Source: Punica granatum | Lineage: Eukaryota > Streptophyta > Magnoliopsida > Myrtales > Lythraceae | Reading direction: 5' to 3' | NCBI RefSeq assembly: GCF_007655135.1 | Contig: NC_045127.1 | Location: 23,354,199 to 23,418,198 of the forward strand | Length of the DNA: 64,000 bases | Shown: positions 13,745-24,927 of the stretch, piece after piece | Numbering within the stretch: the first letter of the stretch is position 1 | How the letters are laid out: every line of letters starts with the position of its first letter | Position numbers and translations under genes: made by a program | Notes under the pieces: generated by a model | What the model was told of the DNA's origin: nothing | The model's input: only the letters and a program-made list of their open reading frames with translations | The model's database searches: none

Positions 13745-13900
13745 AGTAGACGAGACACGAAGCTGCAAAGAGGAGGTGTTGAGTTCGATCGAGCTGCGAA
13801 GCTGCTTGGGGATAGTAGACGAGACGCGAAGCTGCGAAGAGGAGGTGTTGAGTTCGATCGTACTTGGAAGCTGCATGGACAGAGTAGACGAGACGCGTTA
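13745..13900. repeat. 69-bp tandem repeat, about 2.2 copies
   Basis: The anchor AGTAGACGAGAC occurs at 13745, 13814 and 13883, a period of exactly 69 bp. Each unit also has GAGGAGGTGTTGAGTTCGAT. Units one and two differ at only a few sites. The period is a multiple of three, so a frame once open stays open across units, which explains the overlapping open frames on both strands here. Confidence 0.9.
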
Positions 13901-13924
13901 TTCTGGTTGGTTCTAGTTTGATGT

Positions 13925-14663
13925 TGACCAGGCTAATATGACAAACTACGAACCACACCCATAGCTTATCACGACAAGCCACGAACCACCCATAACTTAC
14001 ATATGTCAATGTTCAGACGCGATCCTTCTCCATTGTCGATTGCCATGAACTAAAATTTTAAAATATTTCGATAAAAATGTATACACAGCTTTTAATATAC
14101 GCAAGTTGACGGGTTCTTGGGGTCCACAAGGACAAAATAAAAGGAGTACAGCTGTATGGTCTAATTAAGAAGGTCTGTTTCCTTTGCGTTTGTTTCGGTG
14201 AATATACTATGAACGTGGGTTTATTAATTTTGACTAATTTCTTCCTTGACTTGACTCCAACTATAATATGCTTTACATTGAATTCAAATTTCTAAGCTAT
14301 AGATGAAATTTGTTTATCAATTGCACAGGACGTCGTGATTGATATTCCGTTTTTCCTTTGCCTACTATGGATATTACGGAAGATATGATGTTCAATTTGT
14401 GTTTGACTCGTCATTGCATTTGCATGATTGCTGTCGGATCAAAACCACATGCTCTTATTATTGAATGAATGAAATTGATGAGCAGACGACAAAAGAAGAA
14501 ATTGACGCTGACGACGAAACGGAGGCTCACGTGTCTCTCAGCTTATTTAATTCCATTCATAATCATTCAAGATCAAGACCTACATCTCTGCATTTGGACA
14601 TTAATACAAAAATGATTCGAGAAATTATTCAATAAAAAGCTCTTCCACTTTAAATAAAGAAGA

Positions 14664-14710
<47 letters not shown>

Positions 14711-15960
14711 CATCGTGTATCCTTTTAATTAGGGTATTTATTTAAGATCCATTTCTTATTTCATATATTTATAGGGTGTTGTTTTGCTCCCAAAATGTTT
14801 TTCCCTACATTTAACATTTCTCACTTATATATCCTTAAATATTAATTTCATATATATATATATATATTAGTAAGTGTGTGTGAACAATTTGACCCTTGTG
14901 GGATTTCAAGAGTGATATTTGGGGCACCCTCACAAGATTGATATAAATATATATATACACGTGTTCTAGAGAGAGAAAAAAATACTTCTTTTTCGGTAGG
15001 AAATGAAATTAGTCTTTAACTAAACAAGGCAAAAAAAAAAAACTTTCATATTGAAGATATATAATGGTCAAAGGAGATAGACTTTATTCTTTATAAAAAT
15101 GTTTAAATGTGTGTTTATATATTATTTTAGAAACAAAAGTTGACATTGGACATTTTTAACCTAACCAGGACTATACGAAGCTTTTTGTTTATCGACCTTT
15201 CCTAAATCCTTTCATACGTCGCCTAACAAAAGTTAGATACTAAAATCTATGTTCACAAAGTTATCAGAGCACATATTAATTTGGACATCAGAAAGGATAA
15301 AAGAGAAGAAAATTCAATCACGAATATATATATATATATTTTCAGTTCAAAATTCAATGATCTATCAAAAAAAGAAAAAGAGTTCAAAACCCAAAATGCA
15401 TTGACATGCCTATTTGACTAAATCCTCCATGATTGAACTTCTCACTGATTTATATCTTTTCTACTAATTAAGGATAATTTATTGGATGGTTTGATGCGAA
15501 CAACTCTTAAAGCTAGTCTCTGATTACTATGTTTTTCAGTCAAAATAAGATCAACTATAATTCTTCTTTAATGCTTTTTCTTTTCTCAACTTGTTTTTAT
15601 CTGCTATGTCTTTCATTCATGATGAAGTTGACCAATTCCAATGGCAGGTAGATGGGCAAAGCCCGGAGAATATGCAAGGGAAGAAAAAGATTGGCGGAAA
15701 GCAAAGATTTAAAAAGAAAGTGATAATCAAAGTATAGTTTGAATCGAGTTTTATAAACGGAGAAAATTCATCTAGAAAAGTTTTATTCTTTAATAGTCCG
15801 ACCCGACTGGACTGACTGGATTAATCGAAACTCATTGGACTTTCAGATATCATGGTTAAAAAAATATATACAGTTTGAATCGATGCTAACATCATGTTGG
15901 CTAAGATGATAAGAAAATTTGTTTTTGTTTTTGAGATCATTCATTAATTATTGTTGAAAT
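13925..15960. other. Intergenic spacer with microsatellites
   Basis: No gene seen. A compound microsatellite (CA)n(TA)n lies at about 14667-14711. Shorter (TA)n tracts lie at about 14851-14868 and 15325-15340. Confidence 0.6.
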
Positions 15961-15964
15961 TTTC

Positions 15965-16290
15965 TCTGTTTGGAAACAGAGTTAAATTTAATTTTACTTT
16001 TTCCTGAATTTAAGAACACAATCATTTCTTTTTTATCTTTTTCTTCAATTTAATAATAAATTTGTTCACATATTTTTTTCTTATATATTATTATAATTAA
16101 TTTTGTTATACTAAATTTTTTAACTATTCATTACTTTTCCATCAACTCAATAACATAATCATTACTTTTTTTTTAATCTTCTTATTCAATTTTAATAATA
16201 AATTTTCTCAACTACTTTTATATTCATTCTACGAAATCAAACTAAATCAAATCAAATTAAACTCTACTACGTTACCAAATGCAACAAAAG
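15965..16290 (+). repeat. MITE family copy 3 (diverged)
   Basis: Left end CTGTTTGGAAACAGAGTTAA; right end read in reverse TTTGGTAACGTAGTAGAGTT. Between them lie the family blocks CAATTTAATAATAAATTTG, TACTAAATTTTTTAACTATT and TCAATAACATAATCATTAC. More diverged than copies 1 and 2. Ends are approximate. Confidence 0.6.
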
Positions 16291-16624
16291 GGGAATAACC
16301 TGATAAGACTGTCGAATATTCTGCTAGAACCGATCGTTCTAAATGACCTACTTGAATCCATTTAAGGGGGCATGAGCTGGAATGTATTTTAGGTTATCTG
16401 ACCCCCAAAATTTTAAAAAGGAAAAAAGTAGTAGTACAGTGGCGCATGCTGTCATCTAATAAAAAAAAGCTATAGGTTTGATACTAGTGATGGGACTATT
16501 CGTGCCAATTTACATGTTATTATGAATTCTTTTTATTGTACTAGATTTATGGGTCTCTCTTTGTAATCGGAATGAAAAGGTGGAATTATTCAGAAGATGT
16601 GCTTCGTTTACTTTCGAAGTAGGA

Positions 16625-16985
16625 TTTCAATTCGATGCCATTCCACCCGCGTCTGGATAAAATAGGTAATAGTAGATAGAAGAATTTATTATTAAAAAAA
16701 TATTGTAATAATAGTTAGAAAAAGATAAATGGGAGAATTTATTAAATTGGAAAACAAATAAAAAATATGTATATATTATATGTGGATGTAAAATTAAATC
16801 GATAAATTTATTATTAAAAAATTTACTATAATAATGGTTATGAAAAAAATATGTGCGGAAATTTATTATTAAATAGAAAAAAAGAATAAAAAGAGAATAA
16901 TTATACTGTTAAATTGAGAAAAGAATAAAATGAAGTGGAGTGAAGTGAAGTGAAGTAGAGTAAAATTTTAATTCTGAAATTAGAC
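16625..16985 (-). repeat. MITE family copy 4 (reverse orientation)
   Basis: Reverse-complement relative of the copies at 6385 and 9405. It contains GAATTTATTATTAAA blocks at intervals and ends in GAAGTGGAGTGAAGTGAAGT and AGAGTAAAATTTTAATTCTG. Only about 330 bp separate it from copy 3 in opposite orientation. Ends are approximate. Confidence 0.6.
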
Positions 16986-16989
16986 TACC

Positions 16990-18055
16990 ATTGATTTTTC
17001 AAAATTTAATGTATTGATAATTTATTTATCCAAACTAGTTGAAGTCTTCTCTTGTGGGGACGGTTACATATATGATTAAGTTTCATGTATTGAGAAACAC
17101 AAAAGAATTGGTGTCATGTTTGAACGGGTTGACGGCTGCCATTGCAGATGAAGGCTGTTGACTTTGACGGGAAAGCTCCCTCCATTGGTGAAACCCTTTA
17201 AGATTTGCAGGAGTTAATTGATTTGTCTATTAGTCAATTAATGATTTTGGGGTCAAAGAGATAAATGCAAATCAATCAACTAGGGATAAGCCGACTCCAA
17301 ATCACCAAAGGATGTTCCGATTCAATGTTCTTGATAAGTGCAGTCGACTATCTTGTTGGTGGTTTTACAACCGATCCGATTATAGCCCCCATTAGCGAAC
17401 ACTATTTTTGGTAAAACATCACGCATGTGCGTGTGTCTCGTGAACGTACGAGGTCCAACCCCACGGTCTCGATCAATTGCTGCAGGTCTGGGTAAATTGC
17501 CGCAGGTTTCGAATTTCAGTTACATGTTCAACTGATTTTCTAAATTGGGCGTGTGGAGACTCCACATCTGTTGAATGACAAATACAGAATTGTGATTAGT
17601 CTAATTGACGGTGTTAATATTTCAAAAGAATACTATTTGATTCACCCAAATTTCCCGTTGAAACTCTGCAGTGTTTGAAAATCTATAATGTCTTTTTTCT
17701 GTACGTATAATAATCAAATTTTCATTCATTATTATACTTTTATTTGTTAGAGCTCGGTTTTTCCTTTTTTTTGGTTGAAAGAGCTCGGTTAATTACTGGA
17801 AAGCATTTGTCTCTAAGATAAGGATGACATGTATCGAAGTTGCATTGCTAATTGGGCTTCTGAAGCCAGCCCACTATGTGTCTCTCTCGTATTAGTGCTG
17901 AAGCTTTTTATGTTCTGGCAGCTCGTTTTTGTTAAGATTTTAGGATAGGATTCTAACAAGAGAGAACATGGAGAAGGGAATTTGGGACAGTGGTATTGCT
18001 CTTTATCTAAAACAAGAGGCTTTAATCTAATTCCTATTAATGAGACTTTCAATAT
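16990..18055. other. Intergenic spacer, no gene seen
   Basis: No supported coding or RNA feature. The minus-strand open frame 17813-18133 overlaps the start of a TRIM-like element and shows no domain. Confidence 0.5.
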
Positions 18056-18059
18056 CTCT

Positions 18060-18515
18060 TTATTCTTATCTATTGAAATTTCATTGGACTTATCGGATAT
18101 AGATTCAAATATACTTAAAATAGTGGTATCCAATTTTCAGATAAATCCATGATTATTCCTTTATTTTTTTCATGTGGAATTAACATCCTCAACACCTGTC
18201 ATTACGTGTAACGTGTTGTCTGTTTTTACCTACACATTATCAAATGCTCTTAGACATCCACCCCGAATAATTGATTTAGAGCTGGGCTCATCTTCCGTGC
18301 TCGGGTGAGGAAAACTAATACAAGGTGTTCTTTTGGCTACTCTCGGACATATTGGGTTCGACATAATGTTGGTGCGCATGCGCTCCCACGCGCGCATGCG
18401 CATAACTTGGGCTTTGATACCAAATTGAAATTCCATTGAATTTATACGGACCTAAGCTCATAACTACTTAAAAGCTCAAATTGATAAGCGGTGATACTCA
18501 ATCCTTATATAAGCC
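18060..18515 (-). mobile_element. TRIM-like element, minus orientation
   Basis: On the minus strand an LTR-like block (CGCTTATCAATTTGAGCTTT, about 18430-18510) is followed by TTTGGTATCAAAGCCC, a degenerate initiator-Met primer-binding site near 18412-18427. The interior shares landmarks (TAAGAGCA then ATGTGTAGG; AATTCCACAT) with the plus-oriented element at 18545-19017. A second weak LTR-like block lies near 18060-18125. No coding capacity. Ends are approximate. Confidence 0.55.
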
Positions 18516-18544
18516 CATGTTACTCTTTTATTAGTTGAAAGGAG

Positions 18545-19017
18545 ATTCATGGGCTTTTAAGTAACAAAGGCTCAGCAACTTATTGGTTTAAATTTTTGGA
18601 TTGCGGATGTGCTTAAATCCGAGTAAGCCTGTGAATTTTCCAATAAATGGCATCAGAGATGGTTACGTTCCCGCGCCCATGTAAGCTCACACCATGCCAT
18701 GTCCAAAGTGTGAGTGCAGCCAAGAATGCGCCTCGAGTAAGTCCCCCCTCGCCCAAACACGTAAGATGAGTCCGACTCGATGTCAATTGTTGAATGCGAA
18801 TGTTTAAGAGCACGTGACAATGTGTAGGCAAATGAAAAAAAAAAGACCACACACTGCACGTGAGGGTGGATGTTGAGGAGTAAAACATGATAAATTCCAC
18901 ATCGAAAAAGAAAAGGAAAATCCATGAGTTAATATATGACTTGGGTTGTACCACTTATCAACTTGAGCTTTTAAATGGAAATGAGCCTATGTTCGTATAA
19001 ACTCAATAAAAATTCAA
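18545..19017 (+). mobile_element. TRIM-like element, plus orientation
   Basis: TGGCATCAGAG at 18648 resembles the initiator-Met primer-binding site. The interior that follows (CCCATGTAAGCTCACACCAT) resembles the TRIM at 12835 (CCCTTATGAGCTCATACCAC). The right LTR-like block (ACTTATCAACTTGAGCTTTT, about 18940-19017) matches the LTR of the inverted neighbour at 18430-18510. No gag or pol. Confidence 0.55.
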
Positions 19018-19194
19018 TACTATCAATGAGACCTTTCGTACTTCTTTATTTTCGCTCTTCCCTAGCAAAATCTATTCCTTTCTTGCATATACAAATGAGA
19101 ACATGAGAACTCTCGCAACCATTATTGATGCTGCAAGGATCACAATAGGCAAGGATAATAATAATATTTTAACTACTACTATTACTTATTCTTC
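19018..19194. repeat. Spacer ending in the left target-site copy of LINE A
   Basis: 19171-19186 reads AACTACTACTATTACT. The identical 16 bases occur at 31891-31906 on the far side of the LINE block. I read these as the target-site duplication of LINE A. The motif is low-complexity, so the match is weaker than its length suggests. Confidence 0.55.
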
Positions 19195-20203
19195 TTTTTT
19201 GCTGAATAAACATCATTAATTAATATTACCGATAAGAGACATCGTTACAAGGGTAACCCTCAAATATACCAAGAGAGACAAAATTTGATTTGATATCAAA
19301 TTGGTATAGATCATGAGCTTGAGGGTTAGAGGTTCAAGGAATCCTAGTACAACGCCAATCCGCAAAGTTCTTTCTTTCGAAATATCTAAAATAATGTTTA
19401 TGACTTCCCAAGGTGAATCCTGAGGACTGGACAAAGCATTAACAAGAACGAGGGCATGATATTCAAGCCATAGATTAGAACAACCAAAATTTAAAGTTAG
19501 GGAGGTGGTAGTGAGGAGAGCTTGAGCTTCAGTGTGCTGAGGCTGTAGTAGTCGGGGCACACCATGAGTAGAGGATGTCTCCATGGATGGGCTTTACTAC
19601 ACCAATTATAGCAGACAAGTTTCCCCTCCAAGCCGCGTTTGTATTTACTTTTCACCAGGTAGAACCTATAGAGAAGCAGGATCTTGAAGTGGAGCGAGTT
19701 GTTGTTGGTCTGTTACAGGAGAAGATGCTAAGAATGTCAAGTGCTGGCCTGCTGCAGCAAAGGATGTTGAGTTTGTGGATTGAAAGGACTGCATTGCGCA
19801 ACAGCATTTCAAACCGATTGCATCTCGGGATGATGGTCTATGAACTAAAGTACGCCGTGTGGAGCCGCCTGAGAGATCCTTAATAGTATGTGTGCAGCGT
19901 TCTCGTTGTGCCCCTGAGTGTCACTCATAAGATCTACGTATATAATTGAGAGCAAGAGCAATGATAGCTTGAGTCACAGCAAAAACATATTTGTTTATGA
20001 GATTCCACAATGTATAGAGAGTTATAATCCCATATGACGTAAACAAATGAAGATCAATAACATCATTCAGCAAAAGCACAGGGGGATTGATAATAAAGTC
20101 TACTATTTTCAGAAGGAGTAGATGAAGGAAAGTTATTGGCAGGTGATTCCCTCCACACCACATGATAAAACATACAAGACCCGTAAAGGTGAGCAAAATT
20201 ATC
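19195..20203 (-). mobile_element. LINE A: 5'-truncated L1-type retrotransposon (3' end only)
   Basis: The minus-strand 3' end is TTATTCAGC followed by a short A-run (19195-19200 as T on plus), the same terminus as LINE B. The minus-strand open frame 19921-20196 resembles the linker between the RT zinc-binding region and the RNase H domain (TSYGIITLYTLWNLINKYVF). The frame 19216-19584 resembles the end of a plant LINE RNase H domain (HTEAQALLTTTSLTLNFGCS). Only about 1 kb remains, which fits ordinary 5' truncation at insertion. Stops and frame changes show it is dead. Confidence 0.7.
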
Positions 20204-20216
20204 GGTAATCAACTAC
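20204..20216. repeat. Left target-site duplication of LINE B
   Basis: GGTAATCAACTAC directly abuts the T-run of the LINE B tail. The right copy at 31884-31896 is GGCAATCAACTAC, 12 of 13 identical. Confidence 0.75.
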
Positions 20217-20228
20217 TTTTTTTTTTGC

Positions 20229-20865
20229 TGAATAATGCATATTGTTAATAAATAGAGGCGTCTACATTAGTACCGAGGCTCGAATACCCTTGGAAGATAC
20301 ATGGTGAAGTAAGATTTGACCTTGAGCCAAATTGGCCTAGGTCATAGGCAAGGGTGTTGTCCGACTTTGGAATCCAGGAACATATCCAATTCGAAAAACG
20401 ATTAAGAGTAGAAATAATATATGAAACTATGCTCCTAATCTCCCACGGTGAGCTATGTGGGTGCAAAATGACATTTACTAGTATCAGGGCGTCACAACGT
20501 AGCCAAATCTTTGGTGATCCTCTTTCTACTGCTATTGTAAATGCAAGGAGTGATGCTCGGGCCTCTGCCTGAAGTAGCTTGTCGTCCTGTGAGGTCTGGA
20601 ACCATGATAGAGTTGGAGGACTGTTTGGATGCTGTAGGACTCCTGATAGACATGATCTACTACTGTTCCAAGATGCATCCGTGCTAATGATGTTCCAGTC
20701 GGGTCCTGTGGGTTCTTACATTGGTTCAAGTTGAAGAGATGGCGTGGCTGAGCTCCCTTCTTGCTTCTCCGAGTTGCATCCTCTTGTACTATGTTCCATG
20801 TAACGGCTTTTGATGGTTTTGTGGAGGTCTCTAGGTTTCCTTGCATGCAAGATATCATTTCATGA
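20229..20865 (-). pseudogene. LINE B ORF2, RNase H domain remnant
   Basis: Frames 20532-20858 and 20245-20466 together give an RNase H-like C-terminus. The 20245-20466 frame contains the PWEIRSIVSYIISTLN stretch and ends NTLAYDLGQFG. The same type of domain ends LINE A. The domain is split across frames by indels and is not translatable as one piece. Confidence 0.6.
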
Positions 20866-23295
20866 GTTCCACAATTGATAAAGCGTAATAGCTATATATA
20901 AAGAAAATATGGTCTTATCAAAAATGTTTGCAATTAATGTCTTTGATAAGCAAGCAATGAAATTTATCAAATCCTTAGCAGATGTACATAGGATAACACT
21001 TGACTGTAAATCCCAGGGTGATTCCCTCAAGGTTACATGATAAAAGATAGAATCTCTATAGAGATGATTAAGTTTATCGGAACTGATTCGGCAAAGATGA
21101 CACGAAATGTTTTCTTCACAAAACCAGGGGAGACATTCACTGACAATTCTCCAAAGATAGAGTTTGAAACGTTCATGGATTTTTAGATTCTAAATGGCTT
21201 TCCACGCTATTCCATTATTGCTTTGGAATCTATGTTGCTGATCTATGAGGTAGAAGGATTTGATCGAGTACTTGCCTGATGTGTTTGGAGTTCATTCTGC
21301 TTCGTCTTCATATTCATCCTTGGCCAGGTGGATTCTAAGTACTTTCTCCACTGTGCTTTGCTCGAAGAGATTTGTGAGTAATGGGATGTTCCATCTCTTT
21401 GGGTGGAATAACATTAGAGTGCGTACCTTTAGCTCCGAGTTAGGGGCTATATTTAAATTAGGAGATAGCTTACGATCATGCATACCTGGGATCCGTGGGT
21501 TGAGCCAAACCAAGATGGATGAGCCGAGTGAAGCATGTATTGACCTGGATGGTGTCCTTGCACCATTGGAGCCCTTTCCAGATTGGTGATGTGGAGGTTC
21601 GGTTGAATGAGTTTATGAAGTTACCGTACTTCGTCTTAACAGCTCTACCGGCAAGGCTATTGTTGGTTTCTGATAGTGCCAAAGTTGTTTTGGAGAGCAC
21701 TGCTTTGTTCAAGTCTTTCGCCCTTCGAAAGCCTAGGCCTCCTTTAGATTTTGATTGACAGATGATGTCCCAATTCTTAGGTGCATAGTGACTTCCTTCT
21801 TCTTTTGTTGTGCCCCACTAGAATCTTCTTGTCACTTTGTCAATGGCGTTTAATGTGGATTTTGGTAGGCGGAATAGTGACATGGTGTAAATGAGGGTAT
21901 TGTCGATCACTTAGTTAATCAGAGTAGCTCTTCCTACCCAAAAGAGTGCTTTTGCCTTCCAAGAAGCAAGCTTGCCTTTAATCTTGTCGATGAGGAATTG
22001 GAAGGATTCCTTCCTTTTTTTTTTTGATGAACAACGAGTTCCCCAGATATTTGGCATCTTCCTTTAATTTTCTCATGCCAAGGATGGCTTTTGCATTTCT
22101 TCTCGTGTCTGCCGAGGTGCTATTGGAGAAGAAGAGGCCTGATTTGGAGCAATTGACTTCTTGACCTGACCAAGAGCAGAATTTGTTGAATATGCTCTTT
22201 ACGTTCCTGATGTTTGCTTCCGTTGCTTTTGAAAGAATAAGTAGGTCATTTGCAAACATTAAATGTGAAATTTGTGGCCCTCCCCTACTTATCTGGATGC
22301 CCTTGATATCTCCGTTGGCTTCTACCATGTAGAGGAGCCAAGACAATATTTCCATAGATATTACAAATAGATAAGGTGAAATAGGATCTCCGTGTCTTGT
22401 ACCTCTGGATGGTGAGAAATGTCCGTGGGTGAGCCATTGAGTAATATTGAGAAGATGGATGTAGAAATACATTGGTAGATCCAAGATACGAAAGTTGAGT
22501 GGAATCCGAGTTTTTCCAAGATCTTGATGATGAAGCTCCATTCTAGCTTGTCAAATGCCTTCATAAATTCTAGCTTGTCAAAGGCCTTTATAAAGTCTAT
22601 TTTCATCCCAATTCATCACCTGCGTGCTTTTGTCCTCTTCATTGTGTAGAGTATTTCTTGTGCAAGCAATCCATTTTCATTGATCCATCTTCCTTCAATA
22701 AAAGAGGTTTGGTTTGGGGAAATGATCACGTCGAGCAGTGGTTTAAGTCTGTTTGCAATAATTTTTGAGATGACCCTGTAGCATATATTGCATAGGTTGA
22801 TGGTTTTGAAATCTTTAAAAGTGGAGACTCCTTGGTATTTTGGAATGAGCAGATAAAAGTGCTGTTCCACTCCCTGAGAATCTGGTCCGAGTTGAAGAAG
22901 CTCTTTACTATTGAGAGCAGTAGTGGCTTGACTGGTTCTCCGTAGTGTTAGTAGAACAAGAAAGGAACTCCATCTAGTCTCGGTGCTTTTACACTAAGAA
23001 TGTAATTTATGGCCATCGGGATTTCCTTATCATCTGGGATTTGGATTAGCCTTTCGTTTTCCAGTTTCTATAATGGTTTGGTTTATCAAGCTTTCCATGT
23101 TGTCCGGTATTACTAGATGAGAAGTGTTGAAGCGATGTTGAAAGTTCTTTAGAAAATAATTGCCTATTCCTTCATGATCTTGGCATTGTTCCCCATTTCG
23201 TCTTCAATGGTAGCTATGTGATTTGATTTGCGTCGGATGATAGTTGAGAGGTGGAAAATTTTAGAATTTCTGTCTTCGTCTTTCAGCCATAGCTC
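20866..23295 (-). pseudogene. LINE B ORF2, reverse transcriptase region
   Basis: Minus-strand RT pieces in order: 23164-23352 (RELWLKDEDRNSKIFH), 22616-22870 (SFIEGRWINENGLLAQEIL), 22361-22606 (DFIKAFDKLEF) and 21978-22541 (GTRHGDPISPYLFVISMEIL). The active-site box reads FANDLL where family members have F/YADDLL, a change in one of the two metal-binding aspartates. Motif A is duplicated: a 27-bp unit starting at 22540 repeats at 22567 and repeats KAFDKLE. Below 21970 the frame decays into a zinc-binding linker. Frameshifts separate the pieces, so the enzyme is dead. Confidence 0.8.
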
Positions 23296-23299
23296 CCTC

Positions 23300-24927
23300 A
23301 GTTTTTCTAATTTCACAGGACCTACGGAAGTGTAAAAGGAAGAGAAATTCAAAATTTCATACCCGTGAAATTAATCCGAAGACCTGCTAGAAGAATAGGA
23401 GTGGATAAATTGTACCTGTAATTTTAAAATTGTCGACCGAGCGTCCCATGCGTGACGCCTCTATAAGTATCCACACCGACTTTGTCGACGAGTTTTCGAG
23501 ATTGACGGTGCTAGCGGCTAATGCCCGAAGGAAACACCGATGCGACGCCCGAAATTATTAGATTAATGGACCTAATTTGAGTTTGAACAATTCAACTCAA
23601 ATTATATATATATATATATACTTATATGCATACACACACGTATATAAGCATCCATATATATGTATATATAACGTATACACTGCCCCCTCTTTATAAGCAA
23701 AATGGGGAAGGGTTTGGGCAAACTTGCCCGATGTGGGATTAGCTCAAATTGAGCTTCCACATGACATGTGACCATCCACATGTAAGACACATATTAGTGG
23801 CTTGTTATGAAAAAGCCATGTGTCCTCAAATTCAAGCCCCATGAGTAACTCTTTCTTATATAAATTGGTCCAATTAATCTAATCAATCGGAGCTCAATTA
23901 ATCGGTAAATTTAATCTCATTAAATCTCCAATTAATCGGTCGCATCTTAAATCACCTAATCTCTATTAGACGATTTTATTGTTTTAAAATATCTCGTCGA
24001 TTTAGTAGTCGTGTATGACCCTGTAGGTTCCTAATTACGTTGACAATAATATCGAAATATTACAAACAGTGAGCGACATCTAGCAATGCATCACTGTTAC
24101 TCAAGTAATCGGAAAGTCACTTCTCGACGAACCTTGTGACCTATGTTACTGAACAGTATAATCCTTTTGTTTTCTATATCACTATTGAGTCCAAGGCATG
24201 GTCGATGACATCATTGTATGGCTCAATCTCTTTTTCTTGGTTTACCGGATAAGTCTATCAAAACATATCGAGCTCATTTCGGTATGCATATACTTTTAAA
24301 CTCTTACCACCAAGCGGCCAGGAGATGTCGCTCCTATTACGTAGGAGGGAAAAATCATATCTTGGTCACTCTCATTCCTCTCCATGCTCTGTGGCAATAC
24401 CCCACAACTGTCTTTATAACCAGCCTGTTACGGTGGTGTTTAATAGCATCAAAGTATACAACATTACATGTAGGAATCCATGATGACCTCAAGTCAAAGG
24501 ACCACTGCATCATAGTCACTATGAGATTTGCTAATGACAATCACATAACAATCCATGTAACAGTCTCATGGCGGATCAGTCTAGTATACATTACTCCTAA
24601 TATATACTTGTGGTGTGACTTGATGTCTCCACATCCATGACCTATAAGACTTGGTCATCAATCAACACCCACACTAGTCTAACCGCATTATCTTTGTCCT
24701 AATTAATGATAATACTTTGACTAAGGACGTTTAAGAATAGTGTTCAGTAATTATAGGATTTCACAATCAAGTCACACTTGATGCCTATTGAACAAACTAT
24801 TCCAAGGACGTTATTGTGTAAAATTAATATTTAGCGCAATCCACACAATAACAGAAAGTGCCTCATATTATAATAAAATACAGAACTGATAATAGATTGC
24901 CTCTAGAGCATACACCAATTCCCAACA
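23300..24927 (-). mobile_element. Large solo-LTR-like insertion within LINE B ORF2
   Basis: About 1.6 kb that interrupts LINE coding between MWRQK (upstream) and RELWLKDEDRN (downstream). On the minus strand it starts sharply at 24927 with TGTTGGGAATTGG, a typical LTR start. It holds no gag or pol frame, so a solo LTR left by LTR-LTR recombination is the simplest reading. The other boundary is blurred (about 23300-23345) and I could not confirm a 5-bp target duplication. The best candidate is AAACC upstream against AAACT downstream. A (TA)n tract lies at about 23604-23620. The open frames inside, such as 24218-24640, have no domain. Confidence 0.6.

Noticed and set aside
13562..14009. Several overlapping open frames as a repetitive protein
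   Set aside because: They exist on both strands because a 69-bp repeat keeps all frames open. There is no start context and no homology.
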